Source: an uncultured Acetatifactor sp. (GTDB taxonomy: Bacteria > Bacillota > Clostridia > Lachnospirales > Lachnospiraceae). Taken from it: 64,000 nt of DNA. The notes below the pieces were generated by a model, which was not told the DNA's origin, searched no databases, and saw only the letters and a program-made list of their open reading frames with translations. Below are positions 47,565 to 55,601 of this stretch, one piece after another (within the stretch, counting starts at the first letter, position 1; every line of letters begins with the position of its first letter). The translations under genes and the position numbers were made by a program. The stretch spans positions 89,160 through 153,159 of the forward strand of contig CANRLX010000002.1 of NCBI GenBank assembly GCA_947631615.1, in the 5' to 3' direction.

Positions 47565-48262
47565 TTGATTACCTCAAATTTGTAGCCGATTCCCCAGATG
47601 GTAGAGATCTTCCAGTTTGCGTGATCCTTGATTTTCTCCCGAAGACGCTTGATGTGGACGTCCACCGTGCGGGTGTCCCCGATGTACTCATAGCCCCAGA
47701 TCTGGTCGAGAAGCTGCTCTCTGGTAAACACGTGATTGGGAGAGGCGGCCAAAAAGTACAAAAGCTCCAGCTCCTTCGGAGGCATATCCACCGTCTTTCC
47801 CATATAGATCACCGAATAATTGGTCAGGTTGATGGAAAGGTCCGGATATTCCACCAGCTTTTCGGAGGCGTTTTCCGGTGCGCTGGCGGTGGACTTGTAG
47901 CGCCTTAGGACCGCCTTTGCCCGAGCTACCAGCTCTTTTGAGTCAAAGGGTTTCTCGATATAATCGTCGGCGCCCAGCTCCAGTCCCAGCACCTTGTCAA
48001 AGACCTCTCCCTTTGCCGAGAGCATAATGATGGGTACGCTGTACTTGGCCCGAACCTCCCGACACACCTGATAGCCGTCTATGCCCGGAAGCATGATGTC
48101 CAGCAGGATCAGGTTGGGGGAGAAGCTTTTCATCGCCTGCATCACGGATTCGCCGTCGTTGACGATCATCGTCTCATAACATTCTTTTGTCAGATAAAGG
48201 GAGATCAGCTCCGCAATGTTGTTGTCATCGTCCACAATGAGAACTTTCTGTTTAATTGCCAT
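47561..48262 (-). CDS. OmpR/PhoB-type response regulator
   Basis: 233 residues. Receiver domain with acidic pocket DDDN at 11-13, phospho-acceptor D55 in LILLDIMLPGIDGYQV, and a conserved MLSAKGE. The C-terminal winged helix has SVIYMGKTVDMPPKELELLYFLAASPNHVFTREQLLDQIWGYEYIGDTRTVDVHIKRLREKI. Start is preceded by AAGGAGTCCTTT. It is 21 bp downstream of mutS2 and likely co-transcribed with it, with the histidine kinase after it. Confidence 0.95.
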   Translation of the reverse strand: MAIKQKVLIVDDDNNIAELISLYLTKECYETMIVNDGESVMQAMKSFSPNLILLDIMLPGIDGYQVCREVRAKYSVPIIMLSAKGEVFDKVLGLELGADDYIEKPFDSKELVARAKAVLRRYKSTASAPENASEKLVEYPDLSINLTNYSVIYMGKTVDMPPKELELLYFLAASPNHVFTREQLLDQIWGYEYIGDTRTVDVHIKRLREKIKDHANWKISTIWGIGYKFEVIK

Positions 48263-48283
48263 AAAGGACTCCTTATAAAAAAT

Positions 48284-50662
48284 TTATTGAAAGGTTACGA
48301 TCGTGACGCCGGCGTCTCCTTCGCCATATTCTCCCAAACGAAATTCTTTCACATATTTCAAACGCTTCAGGTGATTGTGAACGGCGTTTCGCAGCGCGCC
48401 GGTTCCCTTGCCGTGTACCACGCGGACGCTGGGCAGATGAGCCAGGTAAGCGTCGTCCAGATATTTGTCCAGCTCCGGAAGGGCTTCGTCCACCGTCTTT
48501 CCCAGGAGATTGATCTGAGGGGAAACGGACAGGGATTTGGACATCTTGATGGCTCCGGCGCCCGTGCGCTTGAAGGAGGGAGCGGCGGCCGCATCCTCCT
48601 GTATCAGGACCAGATCCCGAACGTTTGTCTGAGTCCGCATGATACCGCACTGTACAAAGAGATTTCCCTTCCCGTCGGGCAGGGAGCTGACGGTCCCCTT
48701 GAGGCCCATGGAGAGGATCTTGACGGAATCGCCTTTTTTCAGCTTTTTGGGGTCGACGGTGTTTTGACCGGAGGGCTTTTTGTCGGACCGGATGGAGAGC
48801 TTCTCGTTTTTTTCGTTGATCCTGTCCCGAACCTTTTGACGTTTTTTCTCCAGCTCCTTCACATCCGCGTGATCGCCAATCCTGTTAAAGTCACGGATCG
48901 TCTCGTCCGCAAAATCCTTTGCCTCCTGGAGGATCGCCCTCGCTTTTTCGTTGGCTTCCCGTAAAATTCGATCCTTTGCCTGATCGATCTTTTCATTTTT
49001 GTGCTGAAGCTGATCCTGCAGAGTGCGAATCCGTTCCTTATATTCCGCGATTTCCTGGCGCTCTTTTTCAATGGTGACGCGGCTCTGCTCCAGGTCGGAA
49101 ATCACATCCTCAAAGCTCTCGTCCTCTTTGCCGATCTGTTCCCTGGCGGCCTCTATGATGGCGTCGGGGAGCCCCAGCTTAGAGGAGATGGCAAAGGCGT
49201 TGCTCTTTCCGGGAATCCCGATGAGGAGCCGGTATGTGGGCTGCAGGGTATCCACATTAAACTCACAGCAGGCATTTTCCACAAGGGAGGTGGAGAGGGC
49301 ATAGATCTTTAATTCACTGTAGTGGGTGGTAGCCATTGTGCGGATGCCCCTGTCGTGCAAAAAGTTCAAAATAGCGATGGCCAGAGCGGCGCCCTCCGTG
49401 GGATCCGTCCCCGCGCCCAGCTCGTCAAAGAGACACAGAGAATTTTCATCCGCATACTTTAAAATGTGGATAATGGTCTTCATATGGGAGGAGAACGTGG
49501 ACAAGCTCTGTTCGATGCTCTGTTCATCTCCGATATCCGCGTACACCTCCGTAAAGACGGAGAGCTCCGAGCGGTCCAGGGCGGGAATGTGAAGCCCCGC
49601 CTGCCCCATCAGGGTAAAGAGCCCCACCGTCTTTAAGGACACGGTCTTGCCGCCGGTATTTGGGCCGGTGATAACAAGCAGGTCAAAGTCCCTCCCCAGG
49701 CGGATGTCGATGGGCACCACCTTCTTCTTGTCCAAAAGGGGATGTCTTCCCTTTCGGATGTTGATAAAATGCTTTTGGTTAAAGAGCGGCTCGGTGGCGT
49801 TTTGCTCCAGCGCCAGCTTGGCCTTGGCAAAAATAAAGTCCAGCCTGGTCATCGCCTGCTGGTTTTGGCTAAGCTCCCGGGTGTGCAAAGCGGCCTCCGC
49901 GCTTAAGTCGGCCAGGATGATCCGGATCTCCTCCTGCTCCTTTAGCTCCAGCTCCTTCAGTTGATTGTTTAAATTTACGACGGCGGCGGGCTCAATAAAA
50001 AAAGTGGAGCCGGTGGCGGACTGGTCGTGAACCATGCCGTTTACCTGGCTCTTGTACTCCGCCTTCACGGGAATACAGTAGCGGTTATCCCGCATCGTGA
50101 TCACGGCGTCCTGCAGATAGGTGCGGTAGGCGCCGTTTACCATGGAATTGAGCTGAGCGTGGATTTTTTCGTTGGTGGACCGCTTGTTCTGACGGATGTT
50201 TTTTAATCTGGGGCTGGCGTCGTCCGCAATTTCTTCTTCGGACAGAATACAGCGGTTGATCTCGTTGGCAAGCTGGGTCAGAGGAACCAGTTGTTCAAAA
50301 TAAGGATCCAGGCTGTCGTCCGGGGTATCCTCCCGTTCCTTCCTGCTGTAGGTCTTGACCCGGCCTACATTGTCCAGAAAGGCGGCAAGCCTCAAAAGCT
50401 CGGATATGGACAGAGAGCTTCCGATCTCCAGAGATTTTATGGAGAATCCCAGGTCCCGATTGCTGCCAAAGGAAGTGCTTCCTGCTCGGAACAGGCGGGA
50501 GAGAGCGTCCCCTGTCTCCCGCTGGGAATCTCGGATCTGGCGGATATCCGTCGAGGGCGCAAGCTCCCTGCAGAGCTTCCTGCCGGGGTCGGAATCCGCC
50601 TTGTCCGTCAGCATCTGCAGGATCTTATTGTATTCCAGCGTGTTTAATACCTTTTGATTCAT
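48284..50662 (-). CDS. mutS2: MutS2 (RqcU) ribosome-associated ATPase/endonuclease
   Basis: 792 residues. MutS-type core and clamp, then ATPase with Walker A GPNTGGKT near residue 330 and the signature DIGDEQSIEQSLSTFSSH, Walker B LCLFDELGAGTDPTEG, a long coiled coil (520-620) and a C-terminal Smr nuclease domain (LGKTVDEALPELDKYL...VVHGKGTGALRNAVHNHLK). MutS2 resolves collided ribosomes and suppresses recombination. Length is normal. The start has AAGGA. Downstream are the two-component genes. Confidence 0.97.
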   Translation of the reverse strand: MNQKVLNTLEYNKILQMLTDKADSDPGRKLCRELAPSTDIRQIRDSQRETGDALSRLFRAGSTSFGSNRDLGFSIKSLEIGSSLSISELLRLAAFLDNVGRVKTYSRKEREDTPDDSLDPYFEQLVPLTQLANEINRCILSEEEIADDASPRLKNIRQNKRSTNEKIHAQLNSMVNGAYRTYLQDAVITMRDNRYCIPVKAEYKSQVNGMVHDQSATGSTFFIEPAAVVNLNNQLKELELKEQEEIRIILADLSAEAALHTRELSQNQQAMTRLDFIFAKAKLALEQNATEPLFNQKHFINIRKGRHPLLDKKKVVPIDIRLGRDFDLLVITGPNTGGKTVSLKTVGLFTLMGQAGLHIPALDRSELSVFTEVYADIGDEQSIEQSLSTFSSHMKTIIHILKYADENSLCLFDELGAGTDPTEGAALAIAILNFLHDRGIRTMATTHYSELKIYALSTSLVENACCEFNVDTLQPTYRLLIGIPGKSNAFAISSKLGLPDAIIEAAREQIGKEDESFEDVISDLEQSRVTIEKERQEIAEYKERIRTLQDQLQHKNEKIDQAKDRILREANEKARAILQEAKDFADETIRDFNRIGDHADVKELEKKRQKVRDRINEKNEKLSIRSDKKPSGQNTVDPKKLKKGDSVKILSMGLKGTVSSLPDGKGNLFVQCGIMRTQTNVRDLVLIQEDAAAAPSFKRTGAGAIKMSKSLSVSPQINLLGKTVDEALPELDKYLDDAYLAHLPSVRVVHGKGTGALRNAVHNHLKRLKYVKEFRLGEYGEGDAGVTIVTFQ

Positions 50663-50677
50663 GGGGATCCTTCACAC

Positions 50678-51100
50678 CTACTCCTTCTTTTTAAACATTT
50701 TCGGAATGTTGCACAAAAAGGCGATGAACAGAACAAAGGTGGCGGCTAAAAAGACGAAATAAGCGTAGAAAAGAGGAGTGGAGGTCTGTACGCCCGCCTC
50801 GTTTGCATAAATATTTTTGCCCACTTTATATGCGGGGATGGTTCGGCCCGGCTGGTAAGAATAGGAATCGTAAATATTTTTCAGCTCGTAGGTCTCGCCC
50901 TCGTAGCTCACCGTGACATGAGGATGCAATACGGTTTTTCCGCCGGCCCGGACCTGTTTGGTCTCCGAGGTGACCACGAGGACGTTTACCTTCTCGTAGG
51001 ACAGCTCCTGGTTATCGCTCTGGATGCGGAGTACAATCGTCAAAATCAGACAGACAACCGTTCCGACACCTAACAAAATTCCCTTTACCTTATTGCTCAT
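50678..51100 (-). CDS. Small two-helix membrane protein, DUF3592-like
   Basis: 140 residues from the ATG preceded by AAGGAGA; the frame is open 79 codons further up, but that part has no ribosome site and an unlikely composition. Membrane helix near 7-25, outer strand region with KVNVLVVTSETKQVRAGGKTVLHPHVTVSYEGETYEL, and helix near 110-130. The pattern is that of DUF3592-type membrane proteins of unknown role. It lies 15 bp upstream of mutS2 and starts a reverse transcription unit. Confidence 0.7.
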   Translation of the reverse strand: MSNKVKGILLGVGTVVCLILTIVLRIQSDNQELSYEKVNVLVVTSETKQVRAGGKTVLHPHVTVSYEGETYELKNIYDSYSYQPGRTIPAYKVGKNIYANEAGVQTSTPLFYAYFVFLAATFVLFIAFLCNIPKMFKKKE

Positions 51101-51146
51101 TTTTCCGTTTCTCCTTGTCCTCATATGAAAATTCCTTATTATTAAA

Positions 51147-51175
51147 AAAATACCACAGTCAGGCAAAAGAATCAA
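51147..51175 (-). promoter_or_regulatory. Reverse-strand promoter of the DUF3592-mutS2 unit
   Basis: On the reverse strand TTGATT (51175-51170) and TATTTT (51152-51147) are 17 bp apart, 46 bp upstream of the ATG at 51100. It is part of a divergent promoter pair with the one at 51197. Confidence 0.6.
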
Positions 51176-51196
51176 GAGCGGCGGGCATCTCTCCTC

Positions 51197-51225
51197 TTTA
51201 CTTTTTTCGGCTAATCCGATATACT
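51197..51225 (+). promoter_or_regulatory. Forward promoter of the trypsin-fold protein gene
   Basis: TTTACT (51197-51202), a 17-bp spacer and TATACT (51220-51225), 80 bp before the ATG at 51306. Forms a divergent pair with the reverse promoter at 51147-51175. Confidence 0.5.
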
Positions 51226-51305
51226 TATGCCGTGAGACGGAATGGAAAAAGTAAGTTGCAGCGTCGCACAGGGAGGGCCCTCGCCTGCCGCGGGGACTCT
51301 GCGGA

Positions 51306-52694
51306 ATGGAGAAGAATATGCCGGAGCCGGAAGACAATCAGCAGAGCAATTTTATGATAGAGAAGATTAAGCAGCGCCCCATCAACAAGAGAAAGCTGGT
51401 ACAGCGCACTCTGATCACGGCGGCGATGGCCGTTATATTCGGCCTGATCGCGTGCTTTACCTTTTTGGTGCTGGAACCGGTGATCAGCAATCTCCTCTAT
51501 CCGGAGGAGGAGCCGCAGCCTGTGGTGTTTCCGGAGGATCAGGAGGAGATGTCTCCGGAGGAGATGCTGGCGGACAATATGCAGCAGGAGAGCCTGCTGA
51601 CGGGGGAGAACGAGCCGCCCTCCCTGGAGGAAGAACAGATACAGGAAATTTTGGATGAAGTTTATTTAGATATAGACCACTATACGCAGCTTTACGATAC
51701 CCTGTACGATTATGTGTATGAGTCGGAGGATATGAGCGGAAGCATTTCCGTCAGCCAGCATATTGTGACGATTCGGGGCGTGACGTCAAATGTGGACTGG
51801 TTCAACAACATTCAGGAGAGCAGCAATCAATCCACCGGTGTTATCATCTACAACAACGGGAGTGAACTGTTGATCCTGGTAGATTATACGCCGTTACAGG
51901 AAGCACAGAATCTTGTGATGGAGCCGTATGGCGGCCTCTACCAGATACCGGTGAGCTTAAAAGGCTTTGATCCAATCACGAACCTGGCGGTGGTTTCCGT
52001 AAATTGTGGGGAAATTCCCACCGAATGGCTGGAGACGGGCGGCCTGGAGGTGGCTTCGATGAGCTCGCCCTTGTTTTACTCCAGCGGGAATACGGGCGCT
52101 GTGGGAAAGCCGGTCATAGCGGTGGGGAGCCCTATGGGAGTAAACGAGTCTCTGGGGTATGGAATGATCTCCGCCGTCTCGCCCCTGGAAAACAAACCGG
52201 ATATGCAGGTATATTTGCTGCAGACGGATATTTACGGAAGCAAAAACGCAAACGGATTTCTCTTTGATCTGTATGGCAATCTGGCGGGAGTCATCACCGC
52301 GCAGGAAGCCCCCTCCGGAATGGAAAACCTCATTGTGGCGTACCGCATTTCGGATCTGATCGGACGCATCCAAAAGCTGTCCAACGGGGAGGAGATCCCG
52401 TACCTGGGGATCAACGGCGTGGAGGTCCCCTACCTGGTTCGGGAACACCAGGAGGTGCCGAATGGCATTTATGTCACGGAGGTGGAGATGGATTCCCCCG
52501 CAATGCTCGCCGGAATCCAGCCCGGAGACGTGCTGACGGAGATGGACAATGTGGCGATAGAGAGAATTTCCAATTTCAGCTCCAAGCTGATGCAGCATAC
52601 CCCAGGCGACACCGTAAACCTTGTTATTATGCGGCAGTCCCAGAACGAGTATCGGGAGATCGATTTTCATATTGTGTTGGACAGTGTAAAATAA
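51306..52694 (+). CDS. Membrane-anchored HtrA-like protein without catalytic triad
   Basis: 462 residues: cytoplasmic N-terminus, membrane helix 35-57, acidic linker, a trypsin-like S1C fold (120-360) and a PDZ domain (365-460, PYLGINGVEVPYLVREHQEVPNGIYVTEV...AMLAGIQPGDVLTEMDNVAI). Compared with HtrA, the His region reads STGVIIYNNGSELLILVDYTPL with no His, the Asp site reads PITNLAVVSV with Asn, and the GNSGGPL active-site loop reads KNANGFL with Ala for Ser. It is therefore likely to be a non-catalytic binding protein. The ribosome site is weak. Confidence 0.8.
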   Translation: MEKNMPEPEDNQQSNFMIEKIKQRPINKRKLVQRTLITAAMAVIFGLIACFTFLVLEPVISNLLYPEEEPQPVVFPEDQEEMSPEEMLADNMQQESLLTGENEPPSLEEEQIQEILDEVYLDIDHYTQLYDTLYDYVYESEDMSGSISVSQHIVTIRGVTSNVDWFNNIQESSNQSTGVIIYNNGSELLILVDYTPLQEAQNLVMEPYGGLYQIPVSLKGFDPITNLAVVSVNCGEIPTEWLETGGLEVASMSSPLFYSSGNTGAVGKPVIAVGSPMGVNESLGYGMISAVSPLENKPDMQVYLLQTDIYGSKNANGFLFDLYGNLAGVITAQEAPSGMENLIVAYRISDLIGRIQKLSNGEEIPYLGINGVEVPYLVREHQEVPNGIYVTEVEMDSPAMLAGIQPGDVLTEMDNVAIERISNFSSKLMQHTPGDTVNLVIMRQSQNEYREIDFHIVLDSVK

Positions 52695-52730
52695 ACGTGT
52701 AAGAGAAACCAGGAGACAGTGGAGGATGGC

Positions 52731-53678
52731 ATGAAGTATATCAAGGATTTCAAAGAAGGGGACCGGATATTTGACATTTATCTCTGCAAGCACAGGCAGT
52801 CCGCGGTGACCAAGAACGGAAAGCCCTACGAGAATGTGATCCTGCAGGATAAGACCGGAACCATAGACGCCAAGGTGTGGGAGCCCAACAATCCGGGCAT
52901 CGAGGAGTATGACACGCTGGATTACATCGAGGTGTACGGAGACGTGACTAATTTCCTGGGGGCGCTGCAGGTCAATGTGAAGCGGATCCGCCTGTGTCGG
53001 GAGGGGGAGTACGACCCTTCCAATTATCTGCCGGTCAGCGCCAGGGATATCAATACCATGTACGAGGAGCTTTTGGAGCTGATCCGGAGTATTCAGAATC
53101 CCTATTTAAAACAGCTCTTGGAGTCCTTTTTTGTAAAGGATGAGAAATTCAGCAAAGCGTTTCGCAGCTCCTCCGCGGCAAAGACGGTACATCACGGATT
53201 TGTAGGGGGACTTTTGGAGCACACTCTGAATGTGACGAAGCTCTGCGATTACTATTGCGGCGTTTATTCCGTCTTAAAGAGGGATCTTCTCCTGACGGCG
53301 GCTATGTGCCACGATATCGGAAAGACCAGGGAGATCTCTCCCTTTCCGGAGAACGATTACACGGACGACGGCCAGCTTCTGGGGCATATCGTCATGGGAT
53401 CCCAGATGGTGGCGGAGCACGCGGCGGCGATCGAGGGATTTCCCCACGGCCTGCTGACGCAGATCCAGCACTGTATTCTGGCCCACCATGGGAAATATGA
53501 GTTTGGCTCTCCCAAGATACCCGCTTTGATCGAGGCGCTTGCCCTCAACTATGCGGATGATACCGACGCGAAGCTGGAGACCTTCAAAGAGATCCTGGAG
53601 AACAATAGGGATAACGGCGGCTGGTTTGGATATAACAGACTGTTTGAGTCCAACTTAAGAGCTACCAGATTGGACTGA
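52731..53678 (+). CDS. yhaM: YhaM-type 3'-5' exoribonuclease (OB fold plus HD domain)
   Basis: 315 residues from the ATG with GGAGG 5 bp upstream; a GTG four codons earlier is less likely. The N-terminal OB fold shows VILQDKTGTIDAKVWEPN, and the HD domain shows HHGFVGGLLEHTLNVTKLCDYY, MCHDIGKTREIS and HCILAHHGKYEFGSPKIP. All metal-binding His/Asp residues are present. Length matches B. subtilis YhaM (about 314). It trims RNA and DNA ends and acts in mRNA turnover. Confidence 0.92.
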   Translation: MKYIKDFKEGDRIFDIYLCKHRQSAVTKNGKPYENVILQDKTGTIDAKVWEPNNPGIEEYDTLDYIEVYGDVTNFLGALQVNVKRIRLCREGEYDPSNYLPVSARDINTMYEELLELIRSIQNPYLKQLLESFFVKDEKFSKAFRSSSAAKTVHHGFVGGLLEHTLNVTKLCDYYCGVYSVLKRDLLLTAAMCHDIGKTREISPFPENDYTDDGQLLGHIVMGSQMVAEHAAAIEGFPHGLLTQIQHCILAHHGKYEFGSPKIPALIEALALNYADDTDAKLETFKEILENNRDNGGWFGYNRLFESNLRATRLD

Positions 53679-53722
53679 TCTGCAAAAAGCAAACTATCAT
53701 CGAGGCAAAGCAGGGAAAGAGT

Positions 53723-55549
53723 ATGTCGGAAACACTGGAATTTTCCCCGATCTGTCTAAAAGATCGGGAGTGGATAAACAAAATGCTGCTGGAGGAACAG
53801 CCGGAAGCCTGTGAATATACCTTTGCCAACAACTTTATCTGGCGGGGCGCATATGAGGTGGAGGTAGGACAGGTGTGCGGCTGCGGAATCGTCCGCTATC
53901 AGGACAAAAAGGGCTATCGGTTTTCCTTCCCCTTTGGAAAAGGCGACAAAAAGGCCGTGATAGAAATCCTCAAATCCTACTGTCGGGAGAAGATGCGCCC
54001 GGGCTACCGGCTGGATTTCTATCCCATCACGGATAAGCACAGGAGGGAGCTGATCGAGTGGTTTCCCGGTCAGTATGTGATCGATGCGGACAGGGATGAT
54101 TTCGATTATATTTATCTGACGGAGGATCTGGCCTCCTTAAAGGGGAAGAGATACCACGGAAAGCGGAACCACATCGCCCGCTTCCAGGACGACGACGATT
54201 GGAGCTACGAACCTCTGAACGAGGAGAATCTGGAAGAGTGCCGCAGAATGGAAAAGGAATGGGTGGCCATTCGGGAGGACAAATGGGAGGAAGGTGTAGA
54301 CGAGGAGACGACCGCGCTGAGGGAGGCCCTGGATCACTACGGGGAGCTTGGTCTGATCGGCGGCCTGATCCGCAAGGCGGGCAAGGTGGTGGCGTTCACC
54401 ATCGGCGAGCCCATGAGCGATCAGATGATGGTGGTTCATTTCGAGAAGGCATATCCGGATCTGCAGGGAGCATATCCCATGATCAACCAGCAGTTTGTGC
54501 TCCACGAGTGTCAGAAATATAAATATGTGAACCGAGAGGAAGATGTAGGAGATCCGGGGCTGCGCAAGGCGAAGCTGTCCTACTATCCGGAAATTCTGCT
54601 TCGGAAATACAACGCGGTGGAGAGCGGTGTCGTGTACGCCAATGAGAACGACGTCCGGCAGATCTTGCGGATATGGCGCGTGTGTTTTGGAGACGAAGAG
54701 AATTATATCCGCTTTTATCTGGCGCATCGGTTTGAAACGGAGAACATGCTGGTGATCCACCGGGACGGGAGTCCGGTCTCTATGGCCAGCTTTTTGCCGG
54801 CAATGCTGCGTCAGGGGGAGGAATGGATTCCGGCCCGCTATGTCTACGCGGTGGCGACTCTGCCGGAATACCGCGGAAAGGGTCTGGCCTCCGAAATCCT
54901 GAGATATGCCTCCGAAAAGTACAGAGAGCCCCTGATCCTGCAGGCGGCGGATGCGTCTCTGCAGACATTTTATGAGAGACTGGGATTTGTGGACGCCTTT
55001 GAGAGGGAGGAGTGGGAGATCGAAGCCCAAAATGGGGCGATTGGAGGGGGATTTTCTGTTCAAGGTGAGCAGAGGGCGGCGACTGGAGGGGAAACTCTTG
55101 TTCAAGGCGAGTTGAAGGCGGTGTCTGGAGAGGAAACTCTTGTTCAAGGCGAGTTGAGGGCGGCGTCGGAGGAGGAAAGACTTTCCCGAGAGATTTCACT
55201 TGCGGAATATAAAGAAATACGGGACGCGCACTTTGACAGGGAAAATTATGTGAGCTGGGATGAGGATGCCATCGCGTACGCGCTCCTGGAAAATGATTTC
55301 TGCGGCGGCCACGTTCTGAAGGTGGGACAACAGATTCTTTTGTATCGGATAGAAGACAATGCGTTGCGGGTGGTGGAGACCAGCCTCACAGGCAGGGAGC
55401 TGCAAGCGTGTATTCAGGAGCTTTTGGCCAGGCACCAACTGCCCAGAGCGATCTATCAGAACCGGGGAGGCATGATAAAATACCCGAGGGATGAGAAGGG
55501 GGCGCCTGAGAATCCTGCCTGCGGGTATCTGAACCTGACGCTGGGATAA
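53723..55549 (+). CDS. DUF2156-GNAT two-domain protein
   Basis: 608 residues. Residues about 1-295 follow the DUF2156 pattern (aminoacyl-phospholipid-transferase-like GNAT pair: FANNFIWRGAYEVEV, YHGKRNHIARFQ, GGLIRKAGKVVAFTIGEPMSDQMMVVHFEKAYPDLQGAYPMINQQFV, LRKAKLSYYPEILLRKY). Residues about 305-440 are a classical GNAT (YVYAVATLPEYRGKGLASEILRYA). Then comes a 14-residue tandem repeat (about 446-487) and a C-terminal sterol-carrier-like part. Such double proteins are common in Clostridia; substrate unknown. Confidence 0.8.
   Translation: MSETLEFSPICLKDREWINKMLLEEQPEACEYTFANNFIWRGAYEVEVGQVCGCGIVRYQDKKGYRFSFPFGKGDKKAVIEILKSYCREKMRPGYRLDFYPITDKHRRELIEWFPGQYVIDADRDDFDYIYLTEDLASLKGKRYHGKRNHIARFQDDDDWSYEPLNEENLEECRRMEKEWVAIREDKWEEGVDEETTALREALDHYGELGLIGGLIRKAGKVVAFTIGEPMSDQMMVVHFEKAYPDLQGAYPMINQQFVLHECQKYKYVNREEDVGDPGLRKAKLSYYPEILLRKYNAVESGVVYANENDVRQILRIWRVCFGDEENYIRFYLAHRFETENMLVIHRDGSPVSMASFLPAMLRQGEEWIPARYVYAVATLPEYRGKGLASEILRYASEKYREPLILQAADASLQTFYERLGFVDAFEREEWEIEAQNGAIGGGFSVQGEQRAATGGETLVQGELKAVSGEETLVQGELRAASEEERLSREISLAEYKEIRDAHFDRENYVSWDEDAIAYALLENDFCGGHVLKVGQQILLYRIEDNALRVVETSLTGRELQACIQELLARHQLPRAIYQNRGGMIKYPRDEKGAPENPACGYLNLTLG
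55058..55183 (+). repeat. 42-bp tandem repeat, three copies
   Basis: Units at 55058-55099, 55100-55141 and 55142-55183 begin with GTTCAAGG and encode VQGEQRAATGGETL, VQGELKAVSGEETL and VQGELRAASEEERL. They form a linker between the GNAT and C-terminal domains. The frame is kept at any copy number. Confidence 0.9.
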
Positions 55550-55601
55550 TAAACGGTTTATGGAATATTTTTGTAAAATTTGTCCCTTGAGGAAATAGGA
55601 T

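Noticed and set aside
51101..51337. Upstream extension of the DUF3592-like gene to a 219-residue protein
   Set aside because: It would run through the divergent promoter region and overlap the opposite gene's start; the ATG at 51100 has a strong ribosome site.
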